The notes under the pieces are model-generated. The model had not been told where the DNA came from and searched no databases. It saw only the letters and a list, made by a program, of their open reading frames with translations. Both the position numbers and the translations under genes were made by a program. From NCBI GenBank assembly GCA_040902925.1, contig JBBDWJ010000208.1:1-21090 (forward strand): DNA of 21,090 bases. The letters run 5' to 3'. Positions 1-6,980 of the stretch are shown piece by piece; the first letter of the stretch is position 1, and each line of letters opens with the position of its first letter. This DNA is from JBBDWJ01 sp040902925 (GTDB taxonomy: Bacteria; Acidobacteriota; Terriglobia; Bryobacterales; UBA6623).

Positions 1-298
1 GCATCAGCCGAGCACGCAGAGGGCTTGGCATGCTGATTCTGTGCATAAGTCAGGGATCACAGGGCATCAAGACACGGATATCAGTTTAGAGCGGCCGCAA
101 CCTGAGCCGCGTGGTAGGTGCCTGTGACCAGTGTAAACCGATTGCGGGTACGGCGAGAGACGCGCTGATGCACCTCGGGCGGCAGGCATCCCCTTTTGCG
201 TGGCGCCGGTATCCCGTGCCGCAAATCCCGCCGCCGCTGTTCCCGGTATGCCTCTCCCGATACCGATTTTCCCCGGCGTCGCCTGGTCCCGGCGGCGC
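1..298. other. Left-edge stretch with no recognisable gene
   Basis: This stretch lies beyond the stop codon of the minus-strand SYLF-PEGA gene. Open frames cross it on both strands. The minus-strand frame that stays open to a stop near position 81 is Arg-rich, matches no family I recognise and has no clean start of its own, so I do not call it. I see no tRNA fold, no inverted repeat typical of a mobile element and no terminator with a T tract. A degraded gene remnant is possible, but nothing in the sequence shows it. Confidence 0.4.
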
Positions 299-1354
299 TT
301 ATTCCTGGGGCCGCCAGCCGCTGATGCGAATCGCCGAGTTGCTGTCGGACTGGTGCGAGCCCGCGGGCCCCTCTTCGGTCACCTCGACCGCCAGCTTTTC
401 GAGCTTGGCGTGGATGGTCGCCGCTTCTCCCGCGGCGGCGGTGACGGTTTTGGTCCACGGCTGGTAGCCTTTTTTGGCGACCGAGATCTGATATTCACCG
501 GGGGTTACCTGCTTGGTGCGGGGCGTTATCCCGTTGAAGGCGCGGTCGATCTCCACCTCGGCATACGGCGGGTCGGACGTGATTGTGAGCAGAGTCGGCT
601 CGCGAGCCACCTGCGGGGGCGTGGGAGTGGGCAGTTCCTCGAGAACCTCTCCCTGAACCGGGGTGGCGTATTTGGCGAGGGTTAGAAGGAGTCCACGCGT
701 GGATTCGGGGGGTGAGGCTTCTCCGAAAACAATCTGCTGGGCCGACTTATCGCCGCCAAAAAGCTGGCGGTTGGCATCGGCGTCGGGCCGCAGCGTCGCG
801 CCTTCGAGCGAAAGTCCGGCAAACAGGCCGCGCGACCGCGAGTAGGCCAGGATTTTGGCGTGCATCTGAGCGTCGGTCTGAACTTGCGCGCTGCGCCCGA
901 CGGGTCCGCCGGCAACAGCAGCGTCAGCGCCCAAGGTGAATTTGCTCTCCAGCAGCTTTTCAGCGCCCTCCTGGTTCATCACCAGCAAAATGACGTCGGT
1001 CGAGCTGCCGCCGACCTGGAAACCGAAGCTGCCGCCCTCCAGGCGCAGGGCAAGCGGGCCGTGCCAGGTCGCGCCGTCTTTCGCGCGGCAGGCCAGAAAT
1101 CCCTTTCCGTACTTGCCGGCGAAGACGAAGCCGGCCTTCTTGACGCCGGGAATCACCGCCACGCAGTGCGCCTTGACCAGCAGCGCGCGCGGGATGGCGT
1201 CGTCGGGCGTCGCCATGATCTGGTCCAGAACATTGGCAGAATCCTGGCTGCGCTGGATGATTTTTTCGGCGGTATTCTCGGCTACCTCGTCGGGGTCCTC
1301 GGCGTAGGCGGCGCCTAGCGCCAGAAGAAGGGCTATGAGGATGCGGATTTTCAT
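299..1354 (-). CDS. Secreted SYLF (Ysc84-type lipid-binding) protein with C-terminal PEGA domain
   Basis: The 351-aa product starts with a short signal peptide (about residues 1-18, hydrophobic core LIALLLALGAAYA), so it is probably exported. Residues about 22-235 look like a SYLF/DUF500 domain: the run CVAVIPGVKKAGFVFAGKYG, a GxSxxD-like GGSSTDVILLVMN stretch and the VGRSAQ segment are typical. Residues about 253-319 form a PEGA-type beta domain (LTITSDPPYAEVEID, TPGEYQISVAKKGYQPW), and a Pro/Thr linker (about 240-250) separates the two. SYLF domains bind lipids in eukaryotes; the bacterial role is unclear. The PEGA part suggests attachment to envelope or surface structures. The ATG has a GGGGAG ribosome-binding site just upstream (1361-1366 on the minus strand). 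The gene is transcribed alone, divergently from ffh. Family assignment is firm; function is inference. Confidence 0.88.
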   Translation of the reverse strand: MKIRILIALLLALGAAYAEDPDEVAENTAEKIIQRSQDSANVLDQIMATPDDAIPRALLVKAHCVAVIPGVKKAGFVFAGKYGKGFLACRAKDGATWHGPLALRLEGGSFGFQVGGSSTDVILLVMNQEGAEKLLESKFTLGADAAVAGGPVGRSAQVQTDAQMHAKILAYSRSRGLFAGLSLEGATLRPDADANRQLFGGDKSAQQIVFGEASPPESTRGLLLTLAKYATPVQGEVLEELPTPTPPQVAREPTLLTITSDPPYAEVEIDRAFNGITPRTKQVTPGEYQISVAKKGYQPWTKTVTAAAGEAATIHAKLEKLAVEVTEEGPAGSHQSDSNSAIRISGWRPQE

Positions 1355-1381
1355 AATTTTCTCCCCAGGGTGTTGTTCTAG

Positions 1382-1396
1382 CCTTGAATCTCAAGG
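1382..1396. promoter_or_regulatory. Perfect inverted repeat upstream of the SYLF-PEGA gene
   Basis: CCTTGA-ATC-TCAAGG is a perfect 6-bp inverted repeat with a 3-bp centre. It lies 28 bp upstream of the SYLF-PEGA ATG. On the minus strand a TAGAAC hexamer (1375-1380) adjoins it, as a -10 element would, so the palindrome would sit in the core promoter where a repressor operator is expected. No good -35 is visible at normal spacing. It could also simply form a hairpin. Confidence 0.35.
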
Positions 1397-1539
1397 GCAA
1401 GGGAGTCAATCCGGGCAAGACCTTATTGCCACTGGCATTGCCACCTGCCCGGCCCTCAGATCCCAGGAACGTGGTTTGACCCGCCAGGCGCGCCCACCGA
1501 TTCACGGTCTTCGTGCCTTTTCGCCCCCTACATCCCTCG

Positions 1540-1569
1540 TTGACGCTCCGATCCGGCGGCAACTACAAT
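1540..1569 (+). promoter_or_regulatory. Sigma-70-type promoter for the ffh-rpsP-trmD-rplS block
   Basis: TTGACG (1540-1545) and TACAAT (1564-1569) each match five of six consensus bases and are separated by 18 bp. Transcription would start near 1576, leaving a leader of about 80 nt before the ffh GTG at 1655. The leader holds a purine-rich GGAGGCAGGAGAG run (1574-1586) and a GTGCGT-CCC-ACGCAC stem-loop. This is the best core promoter in the window and stands at the head of a conserved operon. Confidence 0.6.
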
Positions 1570-1654
1570 GATTGGAGGCAGGAGAGGTGCGTCCCACGCA
1601 CACCTCGACGGGGCTTGTTCACTCCTCGCTCCCCTCGATTCCCTGTAAATCTCT

Positions 1655-3013
1655 GTGTTCGAGAATCTTACAGACAAGCTTCAGCGTGTCTTCAAGGACC
1701 TTCGCGGCGAAGGCAAGCTGACCGAGACGAACATCCAGGATGCTCTCAAAGAGATCCGTTTGGCTCTTCTCGAGGCCGACGTCAACTTTAAGGTCGTCAA
1801 GGAGCTTGTCGAGAATATCCGGCACAAGGCACTGGGACAGGAAGTTCTGACAGCGTTTTCCCCCACCGAGCAGGTGGTGAAGATCGTCAAGGACGAGCTG
1901 GTCCGCATCCTCGGCAACACGGAATCGAAGCTGCGCTACGCCAATACGCCGCCGTCGGTGTACCTGGTGGTGGGTCTGCAGGGCTCCGGTAAGACCACCA
2001 GCACGGGGAAACTCGCGCTGTGGCTTTCTAAAAACGGTCACCGGCCGCTGATGGTCTCGGTCGACGTCTACCGCCCGGCAGCGCGCGAGCAGTTGCGCGT
2101 TGGAGCCGGGCAGATCAAACTGCCGATTTACACCGGCAGAGACAGCGAAAAAACGCCGCTGGAGCTCGCCAAAGGCGCCCGGCGCGAAGCCATCGAAACC
2201 GGCCGCGACGTGGTGTTGGTCGATACCGCCGGCCGCCTGCACATCGATGACGAGCTGATGGTCGAGCTCGAACAGTTGAAGAAAGAGTTCGACCCGATGG
2301 AAATCCTGTTCGTCGCGGATGCGATGACAGGGCAGGACGCGGTGAAGTCCGCCGACCAGTTCCATCAGCGGCTCGGCATCACGGGCGTCATCCTGACCAA
2401 GATGGATGGCGACGCGCGCGGCGGCGCGGCGTTGTCGATCCGCCAGGTCACGGGCCGGCCCTTGAAGTTCGTCGGCGTCGGCGAGAAACCGGCGGCGTTC
2501 GAGTTGTTCTACCCCGAGCGCGTCGTCTCGCGCATTCTGGGCATGGGCGACATGCTCTCGTTCATCGAAAAGGTCGAGGAGACCATCGACGAGAAGCAAG
2601 CGGTCGACATGCAGCAGAAGCTGCTCGACAACGATTTCACGCTGGAGGATTTCCGCCAGCAACTGCGCCAGCTCAAGAAGCTCGGGCCGCTGGAATCGAT
2701 CCTCGGGATGCTGCCGCAGGTGGGCCCGTTCAAGCAGTTGCAGAACATGCAGGTGGACCCCAAGGAAATCAATCGCGTCGAGGCGATCATCAGCTCGATG
2801 ACGCTGCGCGAGCGGATGAATTTTCAGATCATCAACGGCAGCCGCCGGAGGCGCATCGCGCTCGGCAGCGGCACGTCGGTGCAACAGGTGAACCAGCTTC
2901 TCAAGCAATACCGGCAGGCGCGCGATATGATGCGCACCTTGTCGGGAGGACTCAGAAAAGGGAAAAAACGGAAAGGCATGGGTGGCCTGAACCTCGAGGC
3001 GCTGTTGCGCTAA
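1655..3013 (+). CDS. ffh: Signal recognition particle GTPase Ffh
   Basis: The 452-aa product is the protein subunit of the bacterial SRP. It binds signal sequences on nascent chains, pairs with 4.5S RNA and docks with FtsY at the membrane. The N domain covers about residues 1-95. The G domain carries the P-loop GLQGSGKTT (107-115), DTAGR (190-194) and TKMDGDARGG (248-257). The Met-rich M domain (about 300-440) contains the RNA-binding signature SRRRRIALGSG (396-406), and the tail ends GLNLEALLR. Length is normal. The start is a GTG that gives the usual MFENLTDKL N-terminus; an in-frame TAA at 1646-1648 excludes a longer form. No Shine-Dalgarno site lies directly upstream. It heads the ffh-rpsP-KH-rimM-trmD-rplS block found in many bacteria. 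The SRP RNA gene is not in the window. Confidence 0.97.
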   Translation: MFENLTDKLQRVFKDLRGEGKLTETNIQDALKEIRLALLEADVNFKVVKELVENIRHKALGQEVLTAFSPTEQVVKIVKDELVRILGNTESKLRYANTPPSVYLVVGLQGSGKTTSTGKLALWLSKNGHRPLMVSVDVYRPAAREQLRVGAGQIKLPIYTGRDSEKTPLELAKGARREAIETGRDVVLVDTAGRLHIDDELMVELEQLKKEFDPMEILFVADAMTGQDAVKSADQFHQRLGITGVILTKMDGDARGGAALSIRQVTGRPLKFVGVGEKPAAFELFYPERVVSRILGMGDMLSFIEKVEETIDEKQAVDMQQKLLDNDFTLEDFRQQLRQLKKLGPLESILGMLPQVGPFKQLQNMQVDPKEINRVEAIISSMTLRERMNFQIINGSRRRRIALGSGTSVQQVNQLLKQYRQARDMMRTLSGGLRKGKKRKGMGGLNLEALLR

Positions 3014-3033
3014 AGCGCGCGGCCGGAAGATTC

Positions 3034-3051
3034 GGCGGGAGCAAACCCGCC
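3034..3051 (+). other. Stem-loop between ffh and rpsP
   Basis: GGCGGG-AGCAAA-CCCGCC is a perfect 6-bp stem with a 6-nt loop, 26 bp upstream of the rpsP ATG. No T tract follows, so it is unlikely to be an intrinsic terminator. In this position it could be an mRNA-processing or translational-control element, or have no function. Confidence 0.35.
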
Positions 3052-3076
3052 CAGGCAACTCTTGAACGGAGGAACT

Positions 3077-3565
3077 ATGTTGGCGATTCGCTTGGCTCGT
3101 GTCGGAGCCAAGAAACAAGCGGCGTACCGGGTGGTGGTGATGGAAAAAAGCCGCGCCCGCGACAGCCGCTCGGTCGAGATCCTGGGGCATTACAACCCGC
3201 GCCAGAACCCGACCGCCATTGAGCTGAAACAAGAGCGCGTGGACTACTGGCTGAGCAAGGGAGCACAGCCGTCCGATCGCGTTAGCCGCTTAATCAAGGT
3301 TTATAAGGAACGACCGGCCGATTTCGCGGCCGCCGAAGCCGCCAAGGTCGCGGACGCGAAAAAGGCGCCGCCCAGGAAAGTCACGCCGAAGGCGGAACCT
3401 AAAGCCGCGGCCGAGCAACCGGTGGCGGAGGCGAAAGCCGCCGAGCCCGAGGCAGCCCCGGCGGCGGCCGCTGCAACCGAGACCGGTTCGGCGGAAGCTG
3501 CTCCGGCGGAGGCTGCTCCAGCCGAAGAACCGGCTTCTGGAGACGAGTCGAAATCGGCCAGTTGA
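3077..3565 (+). CDS. rpsP: Ribosomal protein bS16 with long Ala/Glu-rich C-terminal tail
   Basis: bS16 is an early-assembling protein of the 30S subunit. Residues 1-80 are a complete S16 domain (MLAIRLARVGAKKQAAYRVV, RDSRSVEILGHYNP, VDYWLSKGAQPSDRV). I place the start at the ATG at 3077 because GGAGG (3068-3072) lies 4 nt before it and the protein then begins as the family does; an in-frame TTG at 3062 is less likely. The family is usually 75-90 aa. Here residues about 81-162 form a low-complexity tail that is Lys/Pro/Ala-rich first and then repeats AEAAPA-type units, ending in acidic and Ser residues. Tails of this kind occur in S16 of some phyla; what this one does is unknown. It is second in the operon, 63 bp after ffh. 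Confidence 0.96.
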   Translation: MLAIRLARVGAKKQAAYRVVVMEKSRARDSRSVEILGHYNPRQNPTAIELKQERVDYWLSKGAQPSDRVSRLIKVYKERPADFAAAEAAKVADAKKAPPRKVTPKAEPKAAAEQPVAEAKAAEPEAAPAAAAATETGSAEAAPAEAAPAEEPASGDESKSAS

Positions 3566-3704
3566 TATACTGAAATCAGTTAGATACAAGCCCGGCCCGT
3601 ACGGCGGCGGCGCACGCGGGAGACGGGTGCACTCTCCTGTCATTCTTCTTCGCTACGGTACGGAAACGTGAAAATTCACAATCGCTGCCAGCGGGAGGTG
3701 CACG

Positions 3705-3956
3705 ATGGGCGAATCAACCGATCCAATCGTCGAACTCGTGGAATTGATCGCGAAAGCTCTGGTGGACAAACCGGAAGAGGTGTCGGTGCGTGCCGTGGAC
3801 GGTGAGCAGGTGCGGGTGCTCGAATTACGCGTGGACCCGACCGATCTCGGCAAGATCATCGGCAAGAAAGGGCGAACCGCCAAGTCCATCCGAACGTTGC
3901 TCGGGGCCGCCGGCATGAAGCTGAAGAAACGGTTCACGCTCGAAATACTCGAGTGA
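3705..3956 (+). CDS. khpA: KH-domain RNA-binding protein, KhpA/YlqC family
   Basis: This 83-aa protein is a single KH domain. The diagnostic GxxG loop is in KIIGKKGRTAKSIRTLL, preceded by the beta-strand segment VRVLELRVDPTDLG. The length and the position between rpsP and rimM are exactly those of the YlqC/KhpA family. KhpA binds RNA, often with KhpB/Jag, and affects cell size and division in Gram-positive species; its role here is inferred only. A strong GGGAGG site (3693-3698) lies 6 nt before the ATG. The 139-bp gap after rpsP could hold an internal promoter, but I see no well-spaced one. The stop overlaps the rimM start by 4 nt, which implies translational coupling. Confidence 0.93.
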   Translation: MGESTDPIVELVELIAKALVDKPEEVSVRAVDGEQVRVLELRVDPTDLGKIIGKKGRTAKSIRTLLGAAGMKLKKRFTLEILE

Positions 3957-4489
3957 GCGAGGCCGGCAAGGGTGATTTCGTAACGATCGCTCGCGTGTTG
4001 CGGTCCAGGGGCAATCGCGGCGAAGTGGCCGCCGATGACTTGAGCGACGGCAACGAGCGTTTCGCCGAGGGCGCCGCGGTGTTGCTGACGGACCCCGCCG
4101 GTAAGCGGAAGGAAGCGGTCATCGAGCGCTCCTGGTACCACCAGGGACGGTTGATCCTGAAATTCGAAGGCGTCGATTCGATCAGCGACGCCGAATTGCT
4201 GCGGGGAAGTGAAGTGCAGATTCCTCGCGGCGAGCTGGGAGCGCCGCCCGAAGGCGAGTATTTCTTCGACGATCTGATCGGCACGAAGATTGTCGAGGCC
4301 GGGAGCGGCCGCGAGATCGGCGAAGTCGAGGGTATTCTCGAAACAGGCGGAGCGCTATTGTTAGAGGTTCGCACGGCGGACCGCCAAGTACTGATTCCGT
4401 TCGTGAAACAGATTTGTGTCGAGATTGCGCCCGAGAACGGATTGATTCGTGTGCGCATGCCCGACGGGCTCGAGGAGTTGAATTCGTGA
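3953..4489 (+). CDS. rimM: Ribosome maturation factor RimM
   Basis: RimM helps assemble the 30S head and binds uS19. The 178-aa product has the N-terminal beta-barrel RimM domain (about 8-90, starting TIARVLRSRGNRGEV) and a PRC-barrel (about 100-172) with the conserved GEYFFDDLIG and VLIPFVKQICVEI segments. Length is typical. The start is a GTG inside the stop codon of the KH gene (GTGA overlap), the usual arrangement for coupled genes. trmD follows 25 bp later, the standard rimM-trmD pairing. Confidence 0.95.
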   Translation: MSEAGKGDFVTIARVLRSRGNRGEVAADDLSDGNERFAEGAAVLLTDPAGKRKEAVIERSWYHQGRLILKFEGVDSISDAELLRGSEVQIPRGELGAPPEGEYFFDDLIGTKIVEAGSGREIGEVEGILETGGALLLEVRTADRQVLIPFVKQICVEIAPENGLIRVRMPDGLEELNS

Positions 4490-4514
4490 GAAAGCGCGGG
4501 CAGGCGGCCGGGCC

Positions 4515-5273
4515 ATGGTATTTCACATCCTCACGATTTTCCCTCCGTTTTTCGAGGGCCCTTTCGCCCATGGCGTGATTGCCCGGGCGCAAAAAACGGG
4601 GCTGCTCGAGATCAGGTTTCACGACCTGCGGACTTTCACCTCCGATCGCCACCGGACGGTCGATGACCGCCCGTTTGGGGGCGACGAAGGCATGGTCATG
4701 AAGGTCGAGCCGATTTGCCTGGCGCTCGAGCAGGCGCGGCAAGGCTGGGCCGGCAAGCGGACCTCGACGGTGCTGCTTTCGGCGCAGGGGCGCATGTTTA
4801 GCCAGGCTGTTGCCGCCGAGCTGACGGCCTGCGATGAGATTGTGCTGATCTGCGGGCGCTACGAAGGCGTGGACGAGCGCGTCAGTGAGCGGCTCGCCGA
4901 CCAGGAGCTGTCGATTGGCAACTTCGTGCTGAGCGGCGGCGAGTGGGCCTGCGGCGTGGTGATCGACAGCGTGGCGCGGCTGCTGCCCGGCGTGCTCGGC
5001 AACGAAGCATCGGCCGAACGCGAGTCGTTTGCGCCGCTGCCCGAGGGCGGCGTCGGAGTGCTGGATTTTCCGCACTATACGCGTCCGGCGAAGTTTCGGG
5101 ATTGGGAAGTGCCCGAGGTGCTGCTGAGCGGGAATCATCAAGAGATTCGCCGCTGGCGGCGGCGGGCGGCGCTGCAAAAGACTTTACGCTACCGGCCTGA
5201 GCTGCTCGAAAAGGCTGAGTTGAGCGCGGAAGACAGAGAATTATTGCGGCAGGCGGCGGGAGAAGCCCGGTAA
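4515..5273 (+). CDS. trmD: tRNA (guanine-N1-)-methyltransferase TrmD
   Basis: TrmD methylates N1 of G37 in tRNAs using S-adenosylmethionine and prevents +1 frameshifting. The 252-aa product has normal length and the SPOUT trefoil-knot signatures ICGRYEGVDERV (112-123), LSIGNFVLSGGE (132-143), HYTRP (187-191) and LLSGNHQEIRRWR. Three positions differ from the commonest form. Asn136 stands where E. coli has Asp135. Glu170 aligns with E. coli Asp169, the proposed catalytic base (ASAERESF against ASATEDSF). The following loop is about five residues longer (SFAPLPEGGVGVLD). Arg155, equivalent to Arg154, is kept. I expect an active enzyme, since the gene is normally essential and the frame is intact. 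The ATG gives the expected hydrophobic start; its ribosome-binding site is weak. Confidence 0.96.
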   Translation: MVFHILTIFPPFFEGPFAHGVIARAQKTGLLEIRFHDLRTFTSDRHRTVDDRPFGGDEGMVMKVEPICLALEQARQGWAGKRTSTVLLSAQGRMFSQAVAAELTACDEIVLICGRYEGVDERVSERLADQELSIGNFVLSGGEWACGVVIDSVARLLPGVLGNEASAERESFAPLPEGGVGVLDFPHYTRPAKFRDWEVPEVLLSGNHQEIRRWRRRAALQKTLRYRPELLEKAELSAEDRELLRQAAGEAR

Positions 5274-5292
5274 GCCGCGGGAGTGAGAAGCG

Positions 5293-5646
5293 ATGAAAAA
5301 CAAGTTGATGCAAAAGATCGAGGACCGCCACAAACGTGCCGAGCTCCCCAAGCTGGAATCGGGCGACACCGTGCGGGTTCACGTGAAAATTCGTGAGGGT
5401 GACAAAGAGCGGCTGCAGGCCTACGAAGGCGTCATGATCGCGCGGAACAATTCGGGGATCAGCGAGACGATCACGATCCGCAAGATCAGCTTTGGCACCG
5501 GCGTCGAGAGGATTTTTCCGCTGCATTCGCCGACCATCGAGAAGATCGAGAAGGTGCGCAGCTCGCGCGTGCGGCGCGCCAAGCTCTACTATCTCCGGAA
5601 GCTGCGCGGCAAAGCGGCGCGCCTGAAAGAACGCTCCACCCGTTAA
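5293..5646 (+). CDS. rplS: Ribosomal protein bL19
   Basis: bL19 lies at the 30S-50S interface of the ribosome. The 117-aa product matches the family along its length: GDTVRVHVKIREGDKERLQAYEGV, the ISETITIRKISFGTGVER segment, FPLHSP, and the basic C-terminus RRAKLYYLRKLRGKAARLKE. It lies 19 bp after trmD, with a GGGAG site (5279-5283) about 9 nt before the ATG. It closes the ribosomal part of the operon. Confidence 0.97.
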   Translation: MKNKLMQKIEDRHKRAELPKLESGDTVRVHVKIREGDKERLQAYEGVMIARNNSGISETITIRKISFGTGVERIFPLHSPTIEKIEKVRSSRVRRAKLYYLRKLRGKAARLKERSTR

Positions 5647-5696
5647 GGCGGCCGTGTTCCTGTCCTTTTCCTGCCGCGCGCGTCCTTCAGCGGTGG

Positions 5697-5717
5697 CCGG
5701 AATCGCCATGCTTCCGG
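5697..5717 (+). other. Stem-loop downstream of rplS
   Basis: CCGGAA and TTCCGG form a perfect 6-bp stem around a 9-nt loop, 50 bp after the rplS stop. No T tract follows, so it is at best an atypical terminator or an mRNA 3'-end structure. The rest of the 213-bp rplS-rnhB gap shows no gene and no clear promoter. Confidence 0.3.
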
Positions 5718-5859
5718 TGAGGACGACTTCCCCGGCGGGGTGCATTGGTGGAAGCTGCGGCGCCCCGTGAATGCTGTTGCCCCGAAAGCGTGCGGCTCAA
5801 CGCCTTAAGAGATTGAGCAACTCGCGGTATTTTCTGGCGCGTGACGCGATTTGGCCCGG

Positions 5860-6633
5860 ATGGTTTTGGCGGCTCAGAAACGAAAGTCCGAGGCAACGCG
5901 CCGCGTCGTGCGACGACCCACCCTGCGCTTCGAAAAAAACTGCTGGGCCGAAGGTTTCCGGCTCGTGGCTGGCGTGGATGAAGTCGGCCGGGGCTCGCTG
6001 TTCGGGCCGGTGGTCGCGGCGGCGGTGATTCTTGACCCCGAACGCCCGATCCGCGGCCTGCAGGATAGCAAACAGCTCGACGCCCCCAGCCGCGAAGCGC
6101 TGAGCGAGCGCATCCGCGAGCGGGCGGTGGCGTTTTCCGTGGCGGCCGTCGACAGCGGCCGGATCGACTTCATCAATATCTACCAGGCCTCGCGGCTGGC
6201 CATGCGCGACGCGATCAACTCCTTGCGGCCTGGCCCTGACTACGTTCTGATCGATGCGCTACGGCTCGATGTCGACCTGCCGCAGTTGCCGATTATCGGC
6301 GGCGACGCCCGCAGCCGCTCGATTGCCGCGGCCTCGATAGTGGCCAAGGTCGAGCGAGACCGCTGGATGAGGATTTGGGACGAAGTTTACCCCGCCTACA
6401 GGCTGGCTTCCAATAAAGGCTACTCAGCTCCCGAACACCTCGCTGCTCTGGCCCAGCATGGCCCGACGCCGCTCCACCGGCTGAGCTTCGAGCCGGTCGC
6501 GCGGGCCACGCGATTTGCCGCCGGTTTTCCGGAGGCGCAGTTAAGTTTGTTTGACGATCTAGCCGGTGACGGCGGCGAGTTGGCGCCACAAGTTGAGCTG
6601 GCGGCGGCGGCCGGGAAGGGCGCGCGCCATTAA
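5860..6633 (+). CDS. rnhB: Ribonuclease HII with C-terminal clamp-binding-like motif
   Basis: RNase HII cuts RNA-DNA hybrids and removes single ribonucleotides from DNA. In this 257-aa product the acidic residues are Asp40 and Glu41 (GVDEVGRG), Asp132 (VLIDALRL) and Asp149 (GGDARSRS, followed by IAAASIVAKVERDR). I choose the ATG at 5860; an in-frame TTG at 5851 would add three residues. No good Shine-Dalgarno site is visible. The N-terminus has about 25 basic residues before the domain, and about 35 residues follow it. That tail contains QLSLF (residues 227-231, bases 6538-6552), which equals the consensus sliding-clamp-binding pentapeptide QL[SD]LF. rnhB commonly follows rplS. Clamp binding is an inference from the motif alone. 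Confidence 0.95.
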   Translation: MVLAAQKRKSEATRRVVRRPTLRFEKNCWAEGFRLVAGVDEVGRGSLFGPVVAAAVILDPERPIRGLQDSKQLDAPSREALSERIRERAVAFSVAAVDSGRIDFINIYQASRLAMRDAINSLRPGPDYVLIDALRLDVDLPQLPIIGGDARSRSIAAASIVAKVERDRWMRIWDEVYPAYRLASNKGYSAPEHLAALAQHGPTPLHRLSFEPVARATRFAAGFPEAQLSLFDDLAGDGGELAPQVELAAAAGKGARH

Positions 6634-6637
6634 CGGG

Positions 6638-6928
6638 ATGGAGCAAACGTTGAATCTCGAAACCGCCGGCACGGGCGAGCCCAAAGGCGGGCCGCCTGGG
6701 CGCACGCGTGCGCTCACCAACATTTTCTTCATCCTTTTCTGCATTGAGATCGGCCTGGTTCTGTTTCTGCTCCCCTGGACCCCTCTCTGGGACAACAACT
6801 ACTTCTTCAGCCTGACCCCGCACTGGAATGCTTTCTGGCTCAGCACCTACCTTCGCGGCGCAATCTCAGGCATCGGCGTCGTGAATCTGTGGATCGGCCT
6901 TGGCGAGGCCTGGCGTTTGTGGCGCTGA
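6638..6928 (+). CDS. Small two-helix membrane protein, unknown function
   Basis: The 96-aa product has a polar N-terminus of about 28 residues, a hydrophobic segment at about 30-48 (IFFILFCIEIGLVLFLLPW), an aromatic loop (WDNNYFFSLTPHWNAFW) and a second hydrophobic segment at about 72-90 (GAISGIGVVNLWIGLGEAW). It is therefore probably an inner-membrane protein with two helices. I start it at the ATG 4 bp after the rnhB stop; an upstream in-frame start inside rnhB is possible but would add a basic leader encoded by rnhB sequence. The close spacing implies co-transcription with rnhB. I recognise no domain and assign no function. Confidence 0.72.
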   Translation: MEQTLNLETAGTGEPKGGPPGRTRALTNIFFILFCIEIGLVLFLLPWTPLWDNNYFFSLTPHWNAFWLSTYLRGAISGIGVVNLWIGLGEAWRLWR

Positions 6929-6980
6929 GTGCGCGTCCCGGCCTCGTTGGCGCGGCCGTGTACCCTTTAGCCATGCATCC

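Noticed and set aside
1355..1654. SRP (4.5S) RNA gene near ffh
   Set aside because: The conserved SRP RNA tetraloop region (GGAAGCAGCC-like) is not present on either strand in this interval.
1619..3232. 537-codon open frame on the minus strand opposite ffh and the start of rpsP
   Set aside because: It is fully antisense to ffh, which has all SRP GTPase motifs. The His/Leu/Arg-rich product is typical of an antisense shadow.
3562..3589. Promoter between rpsP and the KH gene (TTGATA followed by TAGATA or ATACAA)
   Set aside because: The hexamers are 13 or 16 bp apart with poor -10 matches. TATACT at 3566-3571 has no -35. The evidence is too weak to call.
6940..6965. Sigma-54 promoter before the CHASE2 kinase (TGGCGCG near 6949)
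   Set aside because: The -24-like part is present, but no TTGC-type -12 element follows at the required spacing. Better sigma-70-like elements lie closer to the gene.
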